Counted from the first letter of the stretch, positions 1-5,924 are shown. The stretch is 11,562 nucleotides of DNA from an uncultured Corynebacterium sp. (GCA_946220775.1 CAMIFC010000047.1:1-11562); one strand, 5' to 3'. Made by a program: numbers and translations. Notes: a model not told the origin generated them from the letters alone.

Positions 1-719
1 ACCTTCTTTAGGTAGGACGCCACCCGCCCCAACTTGTCCTCCCGCCAAACCTGCGGTGAGAGGTCGTACCAAGGATCGATGAGGATCAGGTGTGACGGGG
101 GGGCGTCCGGAAGGAAACTTAAAAGGGCGCCAAGCGCAAGGGCGGCGCCGGAGCCGTCGGCGATGACCGTGATATTGCGCGAGCCGTGGTCGGTGACGAG
201 ATTGCGATAGGCGCGTTGGATGACGGGGGCGGCGTCTCGGGCGGTGTATTCGGGGAGTCGGCCGGCGATGGGGATGTCGACGCGGAGGTCGGCGTCCACA
301 AGTTGCCCGACGAAATCCCAGGACGCGGGGGTGATTGTATCGGCGAAATCGCTACCTGGAATGTAGAGGACGGCGCGGTTGGCGGCCTGGGCGGGGCGCA
401 GCTCGTCGATCGCCTCGGCGTGGGGGTCGTAGTGGAGGCTTGGGTCGGTGGTGTCGGTGACGGCACTGACGCCGGTGTTTCCGCTGGCCTCGTTGCGGCT
501 GCTGCTCGACGGGTCGCCAAACATCATCGGCGCGACGGAGTAGATGGTGAAGGAATCGAGCTCCGTGGTGGATACGGCATAGTGCTGCCGGAGCTCGTGG
601 GGAGGTTCAGGTGGAGTTGTGGTCACGGAGCTCGTGGTGCGGCTAATGCCCAGCTGAGTGCGGGCGCGGCGCACGCGAGGGTCCGGTAGAAGGGCGGCAA
701 GGTGCATCGACAGGCTCAT
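1..719 (-). CDS. alpha/beta-hydrolase-like protein, HSL/esterase type, 3' end beyond window
   Basis: About 239 residues are visible and the C-terminus runs off the left edge. The fold is suggested by a strand 'AVLYIPGSDF' (about 116-125) where hormone-sensitive-lipase-type esterases have HGGGF, by 'ITVIADGSGAALAL' (about 183-196) where they have the GDSAGG nucleophile elbow, and by 'LILIDPWYDLS' (about 211-221), matching the family's L-SPW-DLS segment. The oxyanion motif is absent. In the alignment I prefer, the nucleophile Ser is Gly189, with a Ser one residue later (Ser190), so enzymatic activity is doubtful. The predicted start is ATG at 719. A TAGGCT -10-like hexamer (728-733, minus strand) lies 8 nt before it and there is no Shine-Dalgarno, suggesting a leaderless message. 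An in-frame ATG at 767 would add 16 residues. The gene is divergent from dnaK. The family assignment is by eye, and the function is unknown. Confidence 0.7.
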   Translation of the reverse strand, partial: MSLSMHLAALLPDPRVRRARTQLGISRTTSSVTTTPPEPPHELRQHYAVSTTELDSFTIYSVAPMMFGDPSSSSRNEASGNTGVSAVTDTTDPSLHYDPHAEAIDELRPAQAANRAVLYIPGSDFADTITPASWDFVGQLVDADLRVDIPIAGRLPEYTARDAAPVIQRAYRNLVTDHGSRNITVIADGSGAALALGALLSFLPDAPPSHLILIDPWYDLSPQVWREDKLGRVASYLKK

Positions 720-779
720 GGGTGCATAGCCTAGTCGGTGCCCCGGACAGGTCGAGCGAAGCAGCATGAATGTCGCATA

Positions 780-800
780 GTTGAGTGTTGTGCACTCAGG
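780..800. promoter_or_regulatory. HAIR site 1 (probable HspR operator)
   Basis: The sequence gTTGAGT-N7-ACTCAgg matches the HspR-associated inverted repeat CTTGAGT-N7-ACTCAAG at 11 of 14 arm positions with exact spacing. It sits just upstream of the best dnaK -35 box, and about 60 bp upstream of the divergent hydrolase start (13 bp if that gene starts at 767). HspR bound here could act on both genes. Binding is inferred from the motif only. Confidence 0.75.
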
Positions 801-805
801 TTGAC

Positions 806-833
806 TTGACGGCGCTCAAGAAAGGTGGATACT
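806..833 (+). promoter_or_regulatory. SigA-like promoter of dnaK-grpE
   Basis: TTGACG (806-811), a 16-bp spacer and GATACT (828-833) make a good vegetative promoter. It lies between the two HAIR sites, as expected for a repressor-controlled heat-shock operon. The predicted transcript would start near 840 and carry a leader of about 250 nt. TTGACT at 801-806 is an overlapping alternative -35 but gives a 21-bp spacer. I found no convincing SigH-type promoter before dnaK. Confidence 0.55.
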
Positions 834-844
834 TGAGGAAGGAA

Positions 845-865
845 GTTGAGGCGCTAAGGCTCAGC
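845..865. promoter_or_regulatory. HAIR-like site 2 (probable HspR operator)
   Basis: TTGAG (846-850), nine bases, CTCAg (860-864) keep the spacing of the HAIR consensus, in which TTGAG and CTCAA are nine bases apart. The site lies right at or after the predicted dnaK transcription start. Part of it (853-865, GCTAAG-G-CTCAGC) is itself nearly palindromic. A diverged copy with a 6-base insertion occurs at 926-956. Confidence 0.6.
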
Positions 866-871
866 GAGATG

Positions 872-900
872 TGAAAACCGGTCAATTTGACTGATTTTCA
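872..900. promoter_or_regulatory. 29-bp near-perfect palindrome in dnaK leader
   Basis: TGAAAA-ccg-GTCAA-T-TTGAC-tga-TTTTCA is symmetric about base 886, with 12 of 14 base pairs matching. It is not a HAIR sequence. It could be an operator for another regulator or, in the transcript, a hairpin. The sequence shows only the symmetry, and the role is unknown. Confidence 0.5.
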
Positions 901-925
901 AGAATTTTCCGTAGCGATGGAATAA

Positions 926-956
926 AAGTTGAGCGTAAGGCGCTAAGGCTTAGTGA
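926..956 (+). repeat. degenerate copy of HAIR-like site 2 with 6-bp insertion
   Basis: Bases 926-956 repeat 843-867 (AAGTTGAG followed by GCGCTAAGGCTYAGYGA) with two substitutions and an extra CGTAAG at 934-939. The insertion widens the half-site spacing from 9 to 15, so HspR binding as at a HAIR is unlikely. CTAAG-G-CTTAG at 943-953 is a perfect small palindrome. Confidence 0.5.
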
Positions 957-957
957 A

Positions 958-1056
958 GGGCTTGGCAAAAGCCCACACCGCAGGGTTTGTCCCGCACGGC
1001 GGAGCTCTAGGGTTGAGTCCCAGGAGCTGAAGCCAAGGCAGCCCCAGCGGGACAAT
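958..1056 (+). promoter_or_regulatory. structured 5' leader of dnaK mRNA (candidate)
   Basis: Three nested or adjacent pairings are visible. A small hairpin is GGGCTT (958-963) with AAGCCC (969-974) around a 5-nt loop. A 9-bp perfect stem is TTGTCCCGC (987-995) with GCGGGACAA (1047-1055). It encloses a hairpin at 1003-1028: AGCTC/GAGCT, then a U-G pair and an A-A mismatch, then GGG/CCC around a 6-nt loop. The closing stem ends 26 nt before the AAGGAG ribosome-binding site (1081-1086), and the stretch between is A-rich and unpaired. It may be a stability element, a thermosensor or a regulatory leader. I do not recognise it as a known riboswitch class. Confidence 0.4.
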
Positions 1057-1093
1057 GAAGATATAAATAAACACTTAAACAAGGAGAATCATC

Positions 1094-2944
1094 ATGGGAC
1101 GTGCAGTTGGTATTGACTTGGGAACCACTAACTCTGTGGTTTCCGTCCTAGAGGGTGGCGAGGCCACCGTTATTGCGAACGCTGAAGGTTCGCGCACTAC
1201 GCCTTCCGTCGTGGCGTTTTCGAAGAACGGCGAGGTTCTTGTCGGCCAGTCCGCAAAGAACCAGGCGGTCACCAACATTGACCGCACCATCCAGTCCGTC
1301 AAGCGCCACATTGGCGATGACAGCTGGAACGTCGACATCGACGGCAAGAAGTACACCGCACAGGAAATCTCGGCTCGTACGCTGATGAAGCTGAAGAGGG
1401 ACGCAGAGTCCTACTTGGGTGAGGACGTCACCGATGCCGTCATTACCGTTCCTGCTTACTTCAACGACGCACAGCGTCAGGCAACCAAGGACGCCGGCCA
1501 AATTGCGGGCCTGAACGTCCTGCGTATCGTCAACGAGCCAACCGCAGCAGCGCTGGCTTACGGCCTCGAAAAGGGCGACAAGGAACAGACCATCCTGGTC
1601 TTCGACCTCGGTGGCGGTACCTTCGACGTCTCCCTGCTTGAGATCGGCGACGGTGTCGTTGAGGTTCGCGCAACCTCCGGTGACAACAAGCTCGGTGGTG
1701 ACGACTGGGACCAGCGCATCGTCGACTGGCTCGTTGAGAAGTTCAAGGCTGCCAACGGCATTGACCTGACCAAGGACAAGATGGCCGCACAGCGTCTGCG
1801 CGAGGCAGCGGAGAAGGCGAAGATCGAACTGTCCTCCTCCCAGCAGGCATCCATCAACCTGCCATACATCACGGTCGATGGCGACAAGAACCCACTGTTC
1901 TTGGACGAGACCCTGACCCGCACCGAGTTCCAGAAGATCACCCAGGATCTGCTGGATCGCACCAAGAAGCCATTCCAGGCTGTGCTGAAGGACGCGGACG
2001 TGGACATCAAGGACATCGAGCACGTCGTGCTGGTCGGTGGTTCCACCCGTATGCCAGCCGTCTCCGAGATGGTCAAGGGCCTCACGGGCGGTAAGGAGCC
2101 AAACAAGGGCGTCAACCCAGACGAGGTCGTCGCAGTTGGTGCAGCTCTGCAGGCAGGCGTTCTGCGTGGCGAGGTCAAGGACGTTCTTCTTCTGGACGTC
2201 ACCCCGCTGTCACTCGGTATCGAGACCAAGGGTGGCGTGATGACCAAGCTCATTGAGCGCAACACCACCATCCCGACGAAGCGTTCCGAGACCTTCACGA
2301 CCGCTGAGGACAACCAGCCATCCGTGCAGATCCAGGTCTTCCAGGGTGAGCGTGAAATGGCGCAGCACAACAAGCTGCTCGGATCCTTCGAGCTGGGTGG
2401 CATCGCGCCTGCACCGCGTGGCGTCCCACAGATTGAAGTGACCTTCGACATCGACGCCAACGGCATCGTGCACGTCACTGCGAAGGACAAGGGCACTGGT
2501 AAGGAAAACACCATTAAGATCCAGGACGGCTCCGGTCTTTCCCAGGAAGAGATCGACCAGATGGTGAAGGATGCTGAGGCTCACGCTGAGGAGGACAAGA
2601 AGCGCCGCGAGGAGCAGGAAGTCCGCAACTCCGCAGAGTCCACCGTTTACCAGACGCGCAAGTTCGTCGAGGAGAACAAGGAAAAGGTCTCCGAGGATCT
2701 GCAGAACAAGGTCGAGGAAGCAGCCAAGGCTGTTGACGAGGCGCTGAAGGGCAACAACATCGAGGCCATCAAGGACGCGATGGAGAAGCTGTCCGCAGAA
2801 TCTCAGGAGATGGGCAAGGCCATCTACGAGGCTGAGGCAGCCAACGCTTCCTCCAAGGAAGGCGCAGCTGAAGGCAACGATGACCCGAACGTCGTCGACG
2901 CCGAGGTTGTCGATGAGGACGATAGCGAGGGTGACAAGAAGTAA
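1094..2944 (+). CDS. dnaK: chaperone protein DnaK (Hsp70)
   Basis: This is a 616-residue cytosolic Hsp70 that binds and releases unfolded polypeptides in an ATP-driven cycle with DnaJ and GrpE. All three family signatures are present: IDLGTTNS (7-14), FDLGGGTFDVS (170-180) and VVLVGGSTRMP (311-321). The ATPase domain is followed by the hydrophobic linker DVLLLD (363-368), a beta-sandwich substrate domain beginning VTPLSLGIET, and a helical lid. The acidic tail holds DPNVVDAEVVDED before the end, as is usual for bacterial DnaK. The length is normal for actinobacteria. The start ATG follows AAGGAG at 8-nt distance. The stop overlaps the grpE start in TAATG, so translation is probably coupled. 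Codon choice is strongly biased (many GCA, CCA, AAG), consistent with high expression. Control is probably by HspR through the upstream HAIR sites. Confidence 0.98.
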   Translation: MGRAVGIDLGTTNSVVSVLEGGEATVIANAEGSRTTPSVVAFSKNGEVLVGQSAKNQAVTNIDRTIQSVKRHIGDDSWNVDIDGKKYTAQEISARTLMKLKRDAESYLGEDVTDAVITVPAYFNDAQRQATKDAGQIAGLNVLRIVNEPTAAALAYGLEKGDKEQTILVFDLGGGTFDVSLLEIGDGVVEVRATSGDNKLGGDDWDQRIVDWLVEKFKAANGIDLTKDKMAAQRLREAAEKAKIELSSSQQASINLPYITVDGDKNPLFLDETLTRTEFQKITQDLLDRTKKPFQAVLKDADVDIKDIEHVVLVGGSTRMPAVSEMVKGLTGGKEPNKGVNPDEVVAVGAALQAGVLRGEVKDVLLLDVTPLSLGIETKGGVMTKLIERNTTIPTKRSETFTTAEDNQPSVQIQVFQGEREMAQHNKLLGSFELGGIAPAPRGVPQIEVTFDIDANGIVHVTAKDKGTGKENTIKIQDGSGLSQEEIDQMVKDAEAHAEEDKKRREEQEVRNSAESTVYQTRKFVEENKEKVSEDLQNKVEEAAKAVDEALKGNNIEAIKDAMEKLSAESQEMGKAIYEAEAANASSKEGAAEGNDDPNVVDAEVVDEDDSEGDKK

Positions 2945-3663
2945 TGACGAACGCACACACCTCCGGCGATATGCCGGACAACCCAGGTGATCCGGCGGTC
3001 ACTGACCCAGAGGCGGATGCGGCCGTCAACGAAGCTGCAGGCGAAACTCCGGGCATGTCCCCGGAGGATGCCGTCGAGGCACAGGACGCCGCCGCCCAGG
3101 CTGCAGCAGATGCTCAGGCAGACGCGGAAGATATCGACGCGGAAGCCGCTGCTGGTGGACTGTCGGAAGACGAACTGCTTGACGCGGCAGCAGCTGACGT
3201 GGCTGATGGCGCACACAACGCCGAGCCGACCGCCAATGGCCAAGCCGCTGGCGTCGAAGCGGAGTTGGTTGAACGAACGGAAGACCTCAAGCGCGTGACC
3301 GCCGAGTACGCGAACTACCGCCGTCGGGCGGAGCGCGACCGCAAGAGCGCGATTGATGGTGCGAAGGCTGCGATGGCGTCCGAACTGCTGCCGATTGTCG
3401 ATGACCTGGACCTGGCGGAATCGCACGGTGACCTCACCGGACCGCTGAAGGCAATGGCCGACAAGCTGCACGGTGTGCTGCGTGGCGCGAACGTGGAAGT
3501 CTTCGGGGCAGAAGGCGATGAATTCGACCCTGAACTCCACGAAGCGATGCAGGACACCTCCACTGGCGAGGACAAAGCGCTTGGCACGGTGCTCCGTAAG
3601 GGCTACCGCATGGGTGACCGCGTTCTCCGCCACGCGATGGTCGTCATCGCGGATCCGCAGTAG
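2944..3663 (+). CDS. grpE: nucleotide exchange factor GrpE
   Basis: This 239-residue protein is the ADP-release factor of DnaK and acts as a dimer in the cytosol. Residues 1 to about 102 are an Ala/Asp/Glu-rich disordered extension, longer than in enterobacterial GrpE but common in corynebacteria. A coiled-coil segment (VEAELVERTEDLKRVTAEYA, about 104-123) and the start of the core (NYRRRAERDRK) follow. The C-terminal beta domain carries the family signature, with GDEFDPELHEAM and VLRKGYRMGDRVLRHAMVVI near the end. The ATG shares its A with the dnaK stop codon. GrpE is usually followed directly by dnaJ in actinobacteria, but here the next plus-strand gene starts 2.4 kb later. Confidence 0.96.
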   Translation: MTNAHTSGDMPDNPGDPAVTDPEADAAVNEAAGETPGMSPEDAVEAQDAAAQAAADAQADAEDIDAEAAAGGLSEDELLDAAAADVADGAHNAEPTANGQAAGVEAELVERTEDLKRVTAEYANYRRRAERDRKSAIDGAKAAMASELLPIVDDLDLAESHGDLTGPLKAMADKLHGVLRGANVEVFGAEGDEFDPELHEAMQDTSTGEDKALGTVLRKGYRMGDRVLRHAMVVIADPQ

Positions 3664-3715
3664 GCGGGGGCTGGTGCCGCTGGGGCGGTAGCTCCGGCGG
3701 GCAGCTGGGGTGCTG

Positions 3716-3741
3716 GCGCCCCGTAGTGGGGCGCGGCCCCA
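3716..3741 (+). other. GC-rich hairpins after grpE
   Basis: GCGCCCC (3716-3722) pairs with GGGGCGC (3728-3734) around 5 nt. The same right arm can instead pair in GGGGC-GCG-GCCCC (3728-3740). No T-run follows, so this is more likely an mRNA 3'-end stabiliser or pause site than an intrinsic terminator. Confidence 0.3.
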
Positions 3742-3769
3742 GGTTGGCTCCAACTAATGGCCCCACGCC

Positions 3770-3837
3770 GGTTCCAATGTGAGCTCAGCGTGAGCCCAAG
3801 CAGGGTTCCACTGTGATCCCAAGGTAAGCCCAGGTCG
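3770..3837 (+). repeat. two degenerate 34-bp tandem repeats
   Basis: Units 3770-3803 and 3804-3837 both begin GGTTCCA and share GTGA and AGCCCA at equivalent positions, with roughly ten differences. They are non-coding and lie between grpE and the terminator at 3955-3973. No protein-coding signal was seen on either strand here. Confidence 0.5.
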
Positions 3838-3871
3838 GGCGACTGTTTCCAATCGTTAGTGCTGGTACAGC

Positions 3872-3949
3872 GCTGGCGCGGCATCGGCACGGGGTGTCGG
3901 TGTGAAGAATGCTGGCGCGGTGTCGGCATGAACGGCGTAAACGGGAAAC
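3872..3949 (+). repeat. two degenerate 39-bp tandem repeats
   Basis: Units 3872-3910 and 3911-3949 both start GCTGGCGCGG followed by NNTCGGCA and then diverge. A shorter related start, GCTGGTACAGC, precedes them at 3861. Together with 3770-3837 they make up most of the otherwise gene-free stretch 3664-4229. Confidence 0.45.
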
Positions 3950-3954
3950 GGTGG

Positions 3955-3973
3955 AGCCCGACTTGGGCTTTTT
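3955..3973 (+). terminator. probable intrinsic terminator of dnaK-grpE transcript
   Basis: AGCCC (3955-3959), a 5-nt loop and GGGCT (3965-3969) run straight into TTTT. The stem can be lengthened with wobble pairs on both sides. It is oriented for plus-strand transcription about 290 nt after the grpE stop, which would leave a long repeat-containing 3' untranslated region. The stem is short, so confidence is moderate. Confidence 0.5.
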
Positions 3974-4065
3974 GCATGTTTGCTCGCTTGGACTGCACGG
4001 TTTCTTCCCCGCCTTGACCCACCGTGCGCCTCGGGTGGTGCCGATCGGGTGGCTCGCATGGGGAT

Positions 4066-4132
4066 GTGAAGTTAGCTGACATTTTGGGCGGTTTTAGGCG
4101 CTCTAACGGCCTTGTTTGTCAGCTAACTTTAC
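4066..4132. repeat. 16-bp inverted repeat with 35-nt spacer
   Basis: AAGTTAGCTGACA (4069-4081) is perfectly repeated in inverse as TGTCAGCTAACTT (4117-4129). Outward it continues for three more bases with one mismatch, giving 15 of 16 pairs. The spacer holds nested inverse pairings (GGCGGTT / AACGGCC, TTAG / CTAA). It lies between the convergent grpE and the unknown minus-strand gene. It may be a bidirectional terminator, a protein-binding site or a remnant of a small mobile element. No T-run and no target duplication are visible. Confidence 0.6.
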
Positions 4133-4229
4133 CGGCCCTGGTTGCGTGGGGAGACGGGGGTGGTCAGCGGAGGTCGGCGGCGCTGGTGGCGGCGCTTGAG
4201 GGGAGGGCAGGGCGGTTGGGACTAGCGGA

Positions 4230-5534
4230 TTAGAGTGCTGGCCCGCCGAAACTTGGGCCGATCGGGCCGCCAGGGCCACCATTGAACCCGCCGGAGCCGC
4301 CACCCGGCCCACCTGGCCCACTCGAACCGCCAGGCCCAAACCCACCGAAGTCATCCCCATCCATGCCTTCGCTGATCCGCCCCATCAGGTAGGAGTTCGG
4401 CTTCACCTGAATCTCGACTTGGCGCTGGTCATTGCCCCACACCACATCCGTGAACGTCTCGACTTCGCCGAGGTGCTGCAGGTGCAGTCGGGGGCTGATC
4501 TGCCCAGGTTTGGTGTGGTATTGCTCCGCGGCCAGAGTAGCCATCAGCCCGATCGCACCCATGAGTTCGTTGCCGTTAGTGACTTCGCGAACTAGTGTCA
4601 TGTGCCGGTGTGGCATGGCGAAGATCAGCCCGGCGCTCGTGTCGACCTGCGGTTGGTACCGGTGCAGCAGTTCCTCGAGGAACAGTGCCGCCGAGCCCAA
4701 GTAGTAGGAGCTTCCCGTGATCGCCCAGACCATTTGAGTGTCGTCCGACGGGTCCGGCTGGATCTGTTGGATCGTCAGGTCGGAGTCGATCAGTTCTTGC
4801 CATAGGTTTCGGTAGCCCATGCGGTAGAGGTCTTCGACTGGCCCGCGGTCTGCAATGGTCGCATCGGTCATGGCTTGGACGGCCACGCTGGAATCCAGTG
4901 ACAGTTGGATCATGGTGTCGTCCGAAAAGGGGCGGATCGGCGCGTCGCGGTCGAATTCGCGTGCTGCGGTGGGCGCCCCGTCGGAGATGGGCGTCAGACG
5001 CACGCGCATGCCCGCGTAGAAGTCAGCGTCGCGCAGGTCGAAGGGGCTTTCGGCGTTCAGGAGGCTGTCAACGAATGCGTCAGCAGTCTCGCCCGCGGCG
5101 TCGAAATTGGGCAGGTTGGCGACCTGCCGGACGAGGTTCGTCATCCCCATGATCTTGGGGCGTCCTTCCGTATTTCCGGACGCCACCCCCTCCCAAAACT
5201 CGAAACTCTGCCCCGCGGGGGCGGCGTGGTACCCACGGCTGCTGAAAGCATGCTGGACGTGGGCGACAAGTTCTGCAGATTGATCCGCAGTGAGTCCGGG
5301 GTAATGGGGTGCGCGAGCATCTTCGATGCGGGGCTGTAGTGGGTCATAATCGGTGGTGTGATCTACACCTGCCGCCTCCGCATCGGACTCGGGCTTCTCG
5401 GAGTCGCGCTTGTTGGCGTCGGCCGAGTGGGTGGTGCGATCCTCGCGGCTGCTATCGGGAGAATTCAGGGGAGGATGTGGCGTCTGGTGCCTGCCGAGCA
5501 TCCGCTGGATCCAATTGCGCTTCCTAGAGGTCAT
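4230..5534 (-). CDS. hypothetical protein with Gly/Pro-rich C-terminal tail, splits heat-shock operon
   Basis: The 434-residue product has no signal peptide or membrane segment. The first 100 or so residues are basic, then polar and probably disordered. The middle is folded: LTADQSAELVAHVQHAF, then a helix-rich part, then VEDLYRMGYRNLWQELI, SSYYLGSAALFLEELL and AGLIFAMPHRHMTLVREV. This order loosely recalls DUF1444/YtpQ-type proteins (a 'NL' helix, an 'A-LLL' helix, a 'VP-RD-L' strand), but that is from memory and weak. The last 40 or so residues are a low-complexity tail of GPGG, GGS and GGF units. The start ATG has GGAGG only two bases upstream. TAGTCT (5542-5547, minus strand) lies 7 nt away, so a leaderless message is equally possible. 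A longer GTG-start frame to 5756 runs through repeat DNA and I rejected it. The gene is convergent to grpE and divergent from dnaJ. Its function is unknown. Confidence 0.8.
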   Translation of the reverse strand: MTSRKRNWIQRMLGRHQTPHPPLNSPDSSREDRTTHSADANKRDSEKPESDAEAAGVDHTTDYDPLQPRIEDARAPHYPGLTADQSAELVAHVQHAFSSRGYHAAPAGQSFEFWEGVASGNTEGRPKIMGMTNLVRQVANLPNFDAAGETADAFVDSLLNAESPFDLRDADFYAGMRVRLTPISDGAPTAAREFDRDAPIRPFSDDTMIQLSLDSSVAVQAMTDATIADRGPVEDLYRMGYRNLWQELIDSDLTIQQIQPDPSDDTQMVWAITGSSYYLGSAALFLEELLHRYQPQVDTSAGLIFAMPHRHMTLVREVTNGNELMGAIGLMATLAAEQYHTKPGQISPRLHLQHLGEVETFTDVVWGNDQRQVEIQVKPNSYLMGRISEGMDGDDFGGFGPGGSSGPGGPGGGSGGFNGGPGGPIGPSFGGPAL

Positions 5535-5611
5535 ACCCTCCAGACTATCGGTTTCCCACGCTGGAATGCAGCGGGCTGCGGCACCGGGGTGCCACCTGCT
5601 TGGATGTGGGG

Positions 5612-5760
5612 CTGGGGCACGAGGCCACCGCCCACTGTGGCACCGGGCCACGACCCATTGCGGCACCGGCCTCACCTCGCTCGGGCACCGGGGCACGCCC
5701 CACTGGGGCACGAGGCCACCGAGCCGCGACCCACTGCGGCACGGGGCACAGTGCACCGGG
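5612..5760 (+). repeat. GC-rich degenerate repeat array
   Basis: The 19-mer CTGGGGCACGAGGCCACCG occurs at 5612-5630 and again at 5703-5721. Between and after them, variants of CGACCCACTGCGGCACCGG recur (around 5651-5668 and 5728-5744). The array lies in the 505-bp gap between the unknown minus-strand gene and dnaJ and has open frames only because of its GC content. There is no CRISPR-like regular spacing. Confidence 0.55.
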
Positions 5761-5813
5761 AACCAGAGTTACAGCGCGCCGGAAGCCTGAGCTGCGCCGA
5801 GCTGGGGAAAAGG

Positions 5814-5840
5814 GGAAATAGAACGGTGTCCGAGCTGTTG
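5814..5840 (+). promoter_or_regulatory. SigH-like promoter of dnaJ-hspR
   Basis: GGAAAT (5814-5819) and TGTTG (5836-5840), with 19 bp between GGAA and GTT, fit the corynebacterial/mycobacterial SigH-type consensus GGAA-N16-20-GTT. The predicted start is near 5847, just upstream of the HAIR site. Heat- and redox-stress induction of dnaJ-hspR by SigH would agree with what is known of related genera. The assignment is by motif only. Confidence 0.45.
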
Positions 5841-5859
5841 TATCGAGTGGAATCGAAAA

Positions 5860-5880
5860 GTTAAGTGCAGTAGACTCAAG
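5860..5880. promoter_or_regulatory. HAIR site before dnaJ (probable HspR operator)
   Basis: gTTaAGT-N7-ACTCAAG has the right arm identical to the HAIR consensus, five of seven bases in the left arm and exact spacing. A second small palindrome, CTCAA-GG-TTGAG (5875-5886), overlaps it, and a lone ACTCAAG half-site lies at 5990-5996. This would let HspR repress its own operon (dnaJ-hspR) separately from dnaK-grpE. Confidence 0.75.
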
Positions 5881-5906
5881 GTTGAGCTTCTGAAGGGGGC
5901 GCGACC

Positions 5907-5924
5907 TGCACGTTATAACGTGCA
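5907..5924. promoter_or_regulatory. 18-bp perfect palindrome before dnaJ
   Basis: TGCACGTTATAACGTGCA is a perfect inverted repeat with no spacer, and TATAAC within it resembles a -10 box. It is followed by a perfect tandem CATAACTT-CATAACTT (5923-5938), which also holds TAnnnT -10-like hexamers. The sequence has the size and symmetry of an operator for a dimeric repressor. It is unlike HAIR, and the cognate protein is unknown. Confidence 0.6.

Noticed and set aside
119..689. Open frames on both strands at 119-520 (minus) and 186-689 (plus)
   Set aside because: They are Pro/Ser/Thr- or Gly/Val-rich shadows of the hydrolase-like gene, whose frame alone shows family motifs.
805..820. CTTGA-N6-TCAAG as another HAIR site
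   Set aside because: The spacing between half-sites is 6 instead of 11 bases for these arms, so it does not fit HspR recognition.
943..1056. c-di-AMP (ydaO-type) riboswitch before dnaK
   Set aside because: Some short G-rich pieces look alike, but the conserved core motifs and pseudoknot layout are not recognisable.
3603..4082. Minus-strand frame of 159 residues after grpE
   Set aside because: It overlaps the grpE end, is low-complexity and follows the tandem repeats; no ribosome-binding site or family resemblance.
4066..4132. Integron attC site
   Set aside because: Although GTTAGC/GCTAAC occurs at the ends, the GTTRRRY core is not met and the arms are perfectly paired, without the bulged bases typical of attC; no cassette genes nearby.
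5535..5756. N-terminal extension of the unknown gene from a GTG at 5756
   Set aside because: The extension translates the GC-rich repeat array (VPQW units) and is probably open only by composition.
5612..5760. CRISPR array
   Set aside because: Repeats are degenerate and irregularly spaced, without unique spacers, and there are no cas genes.
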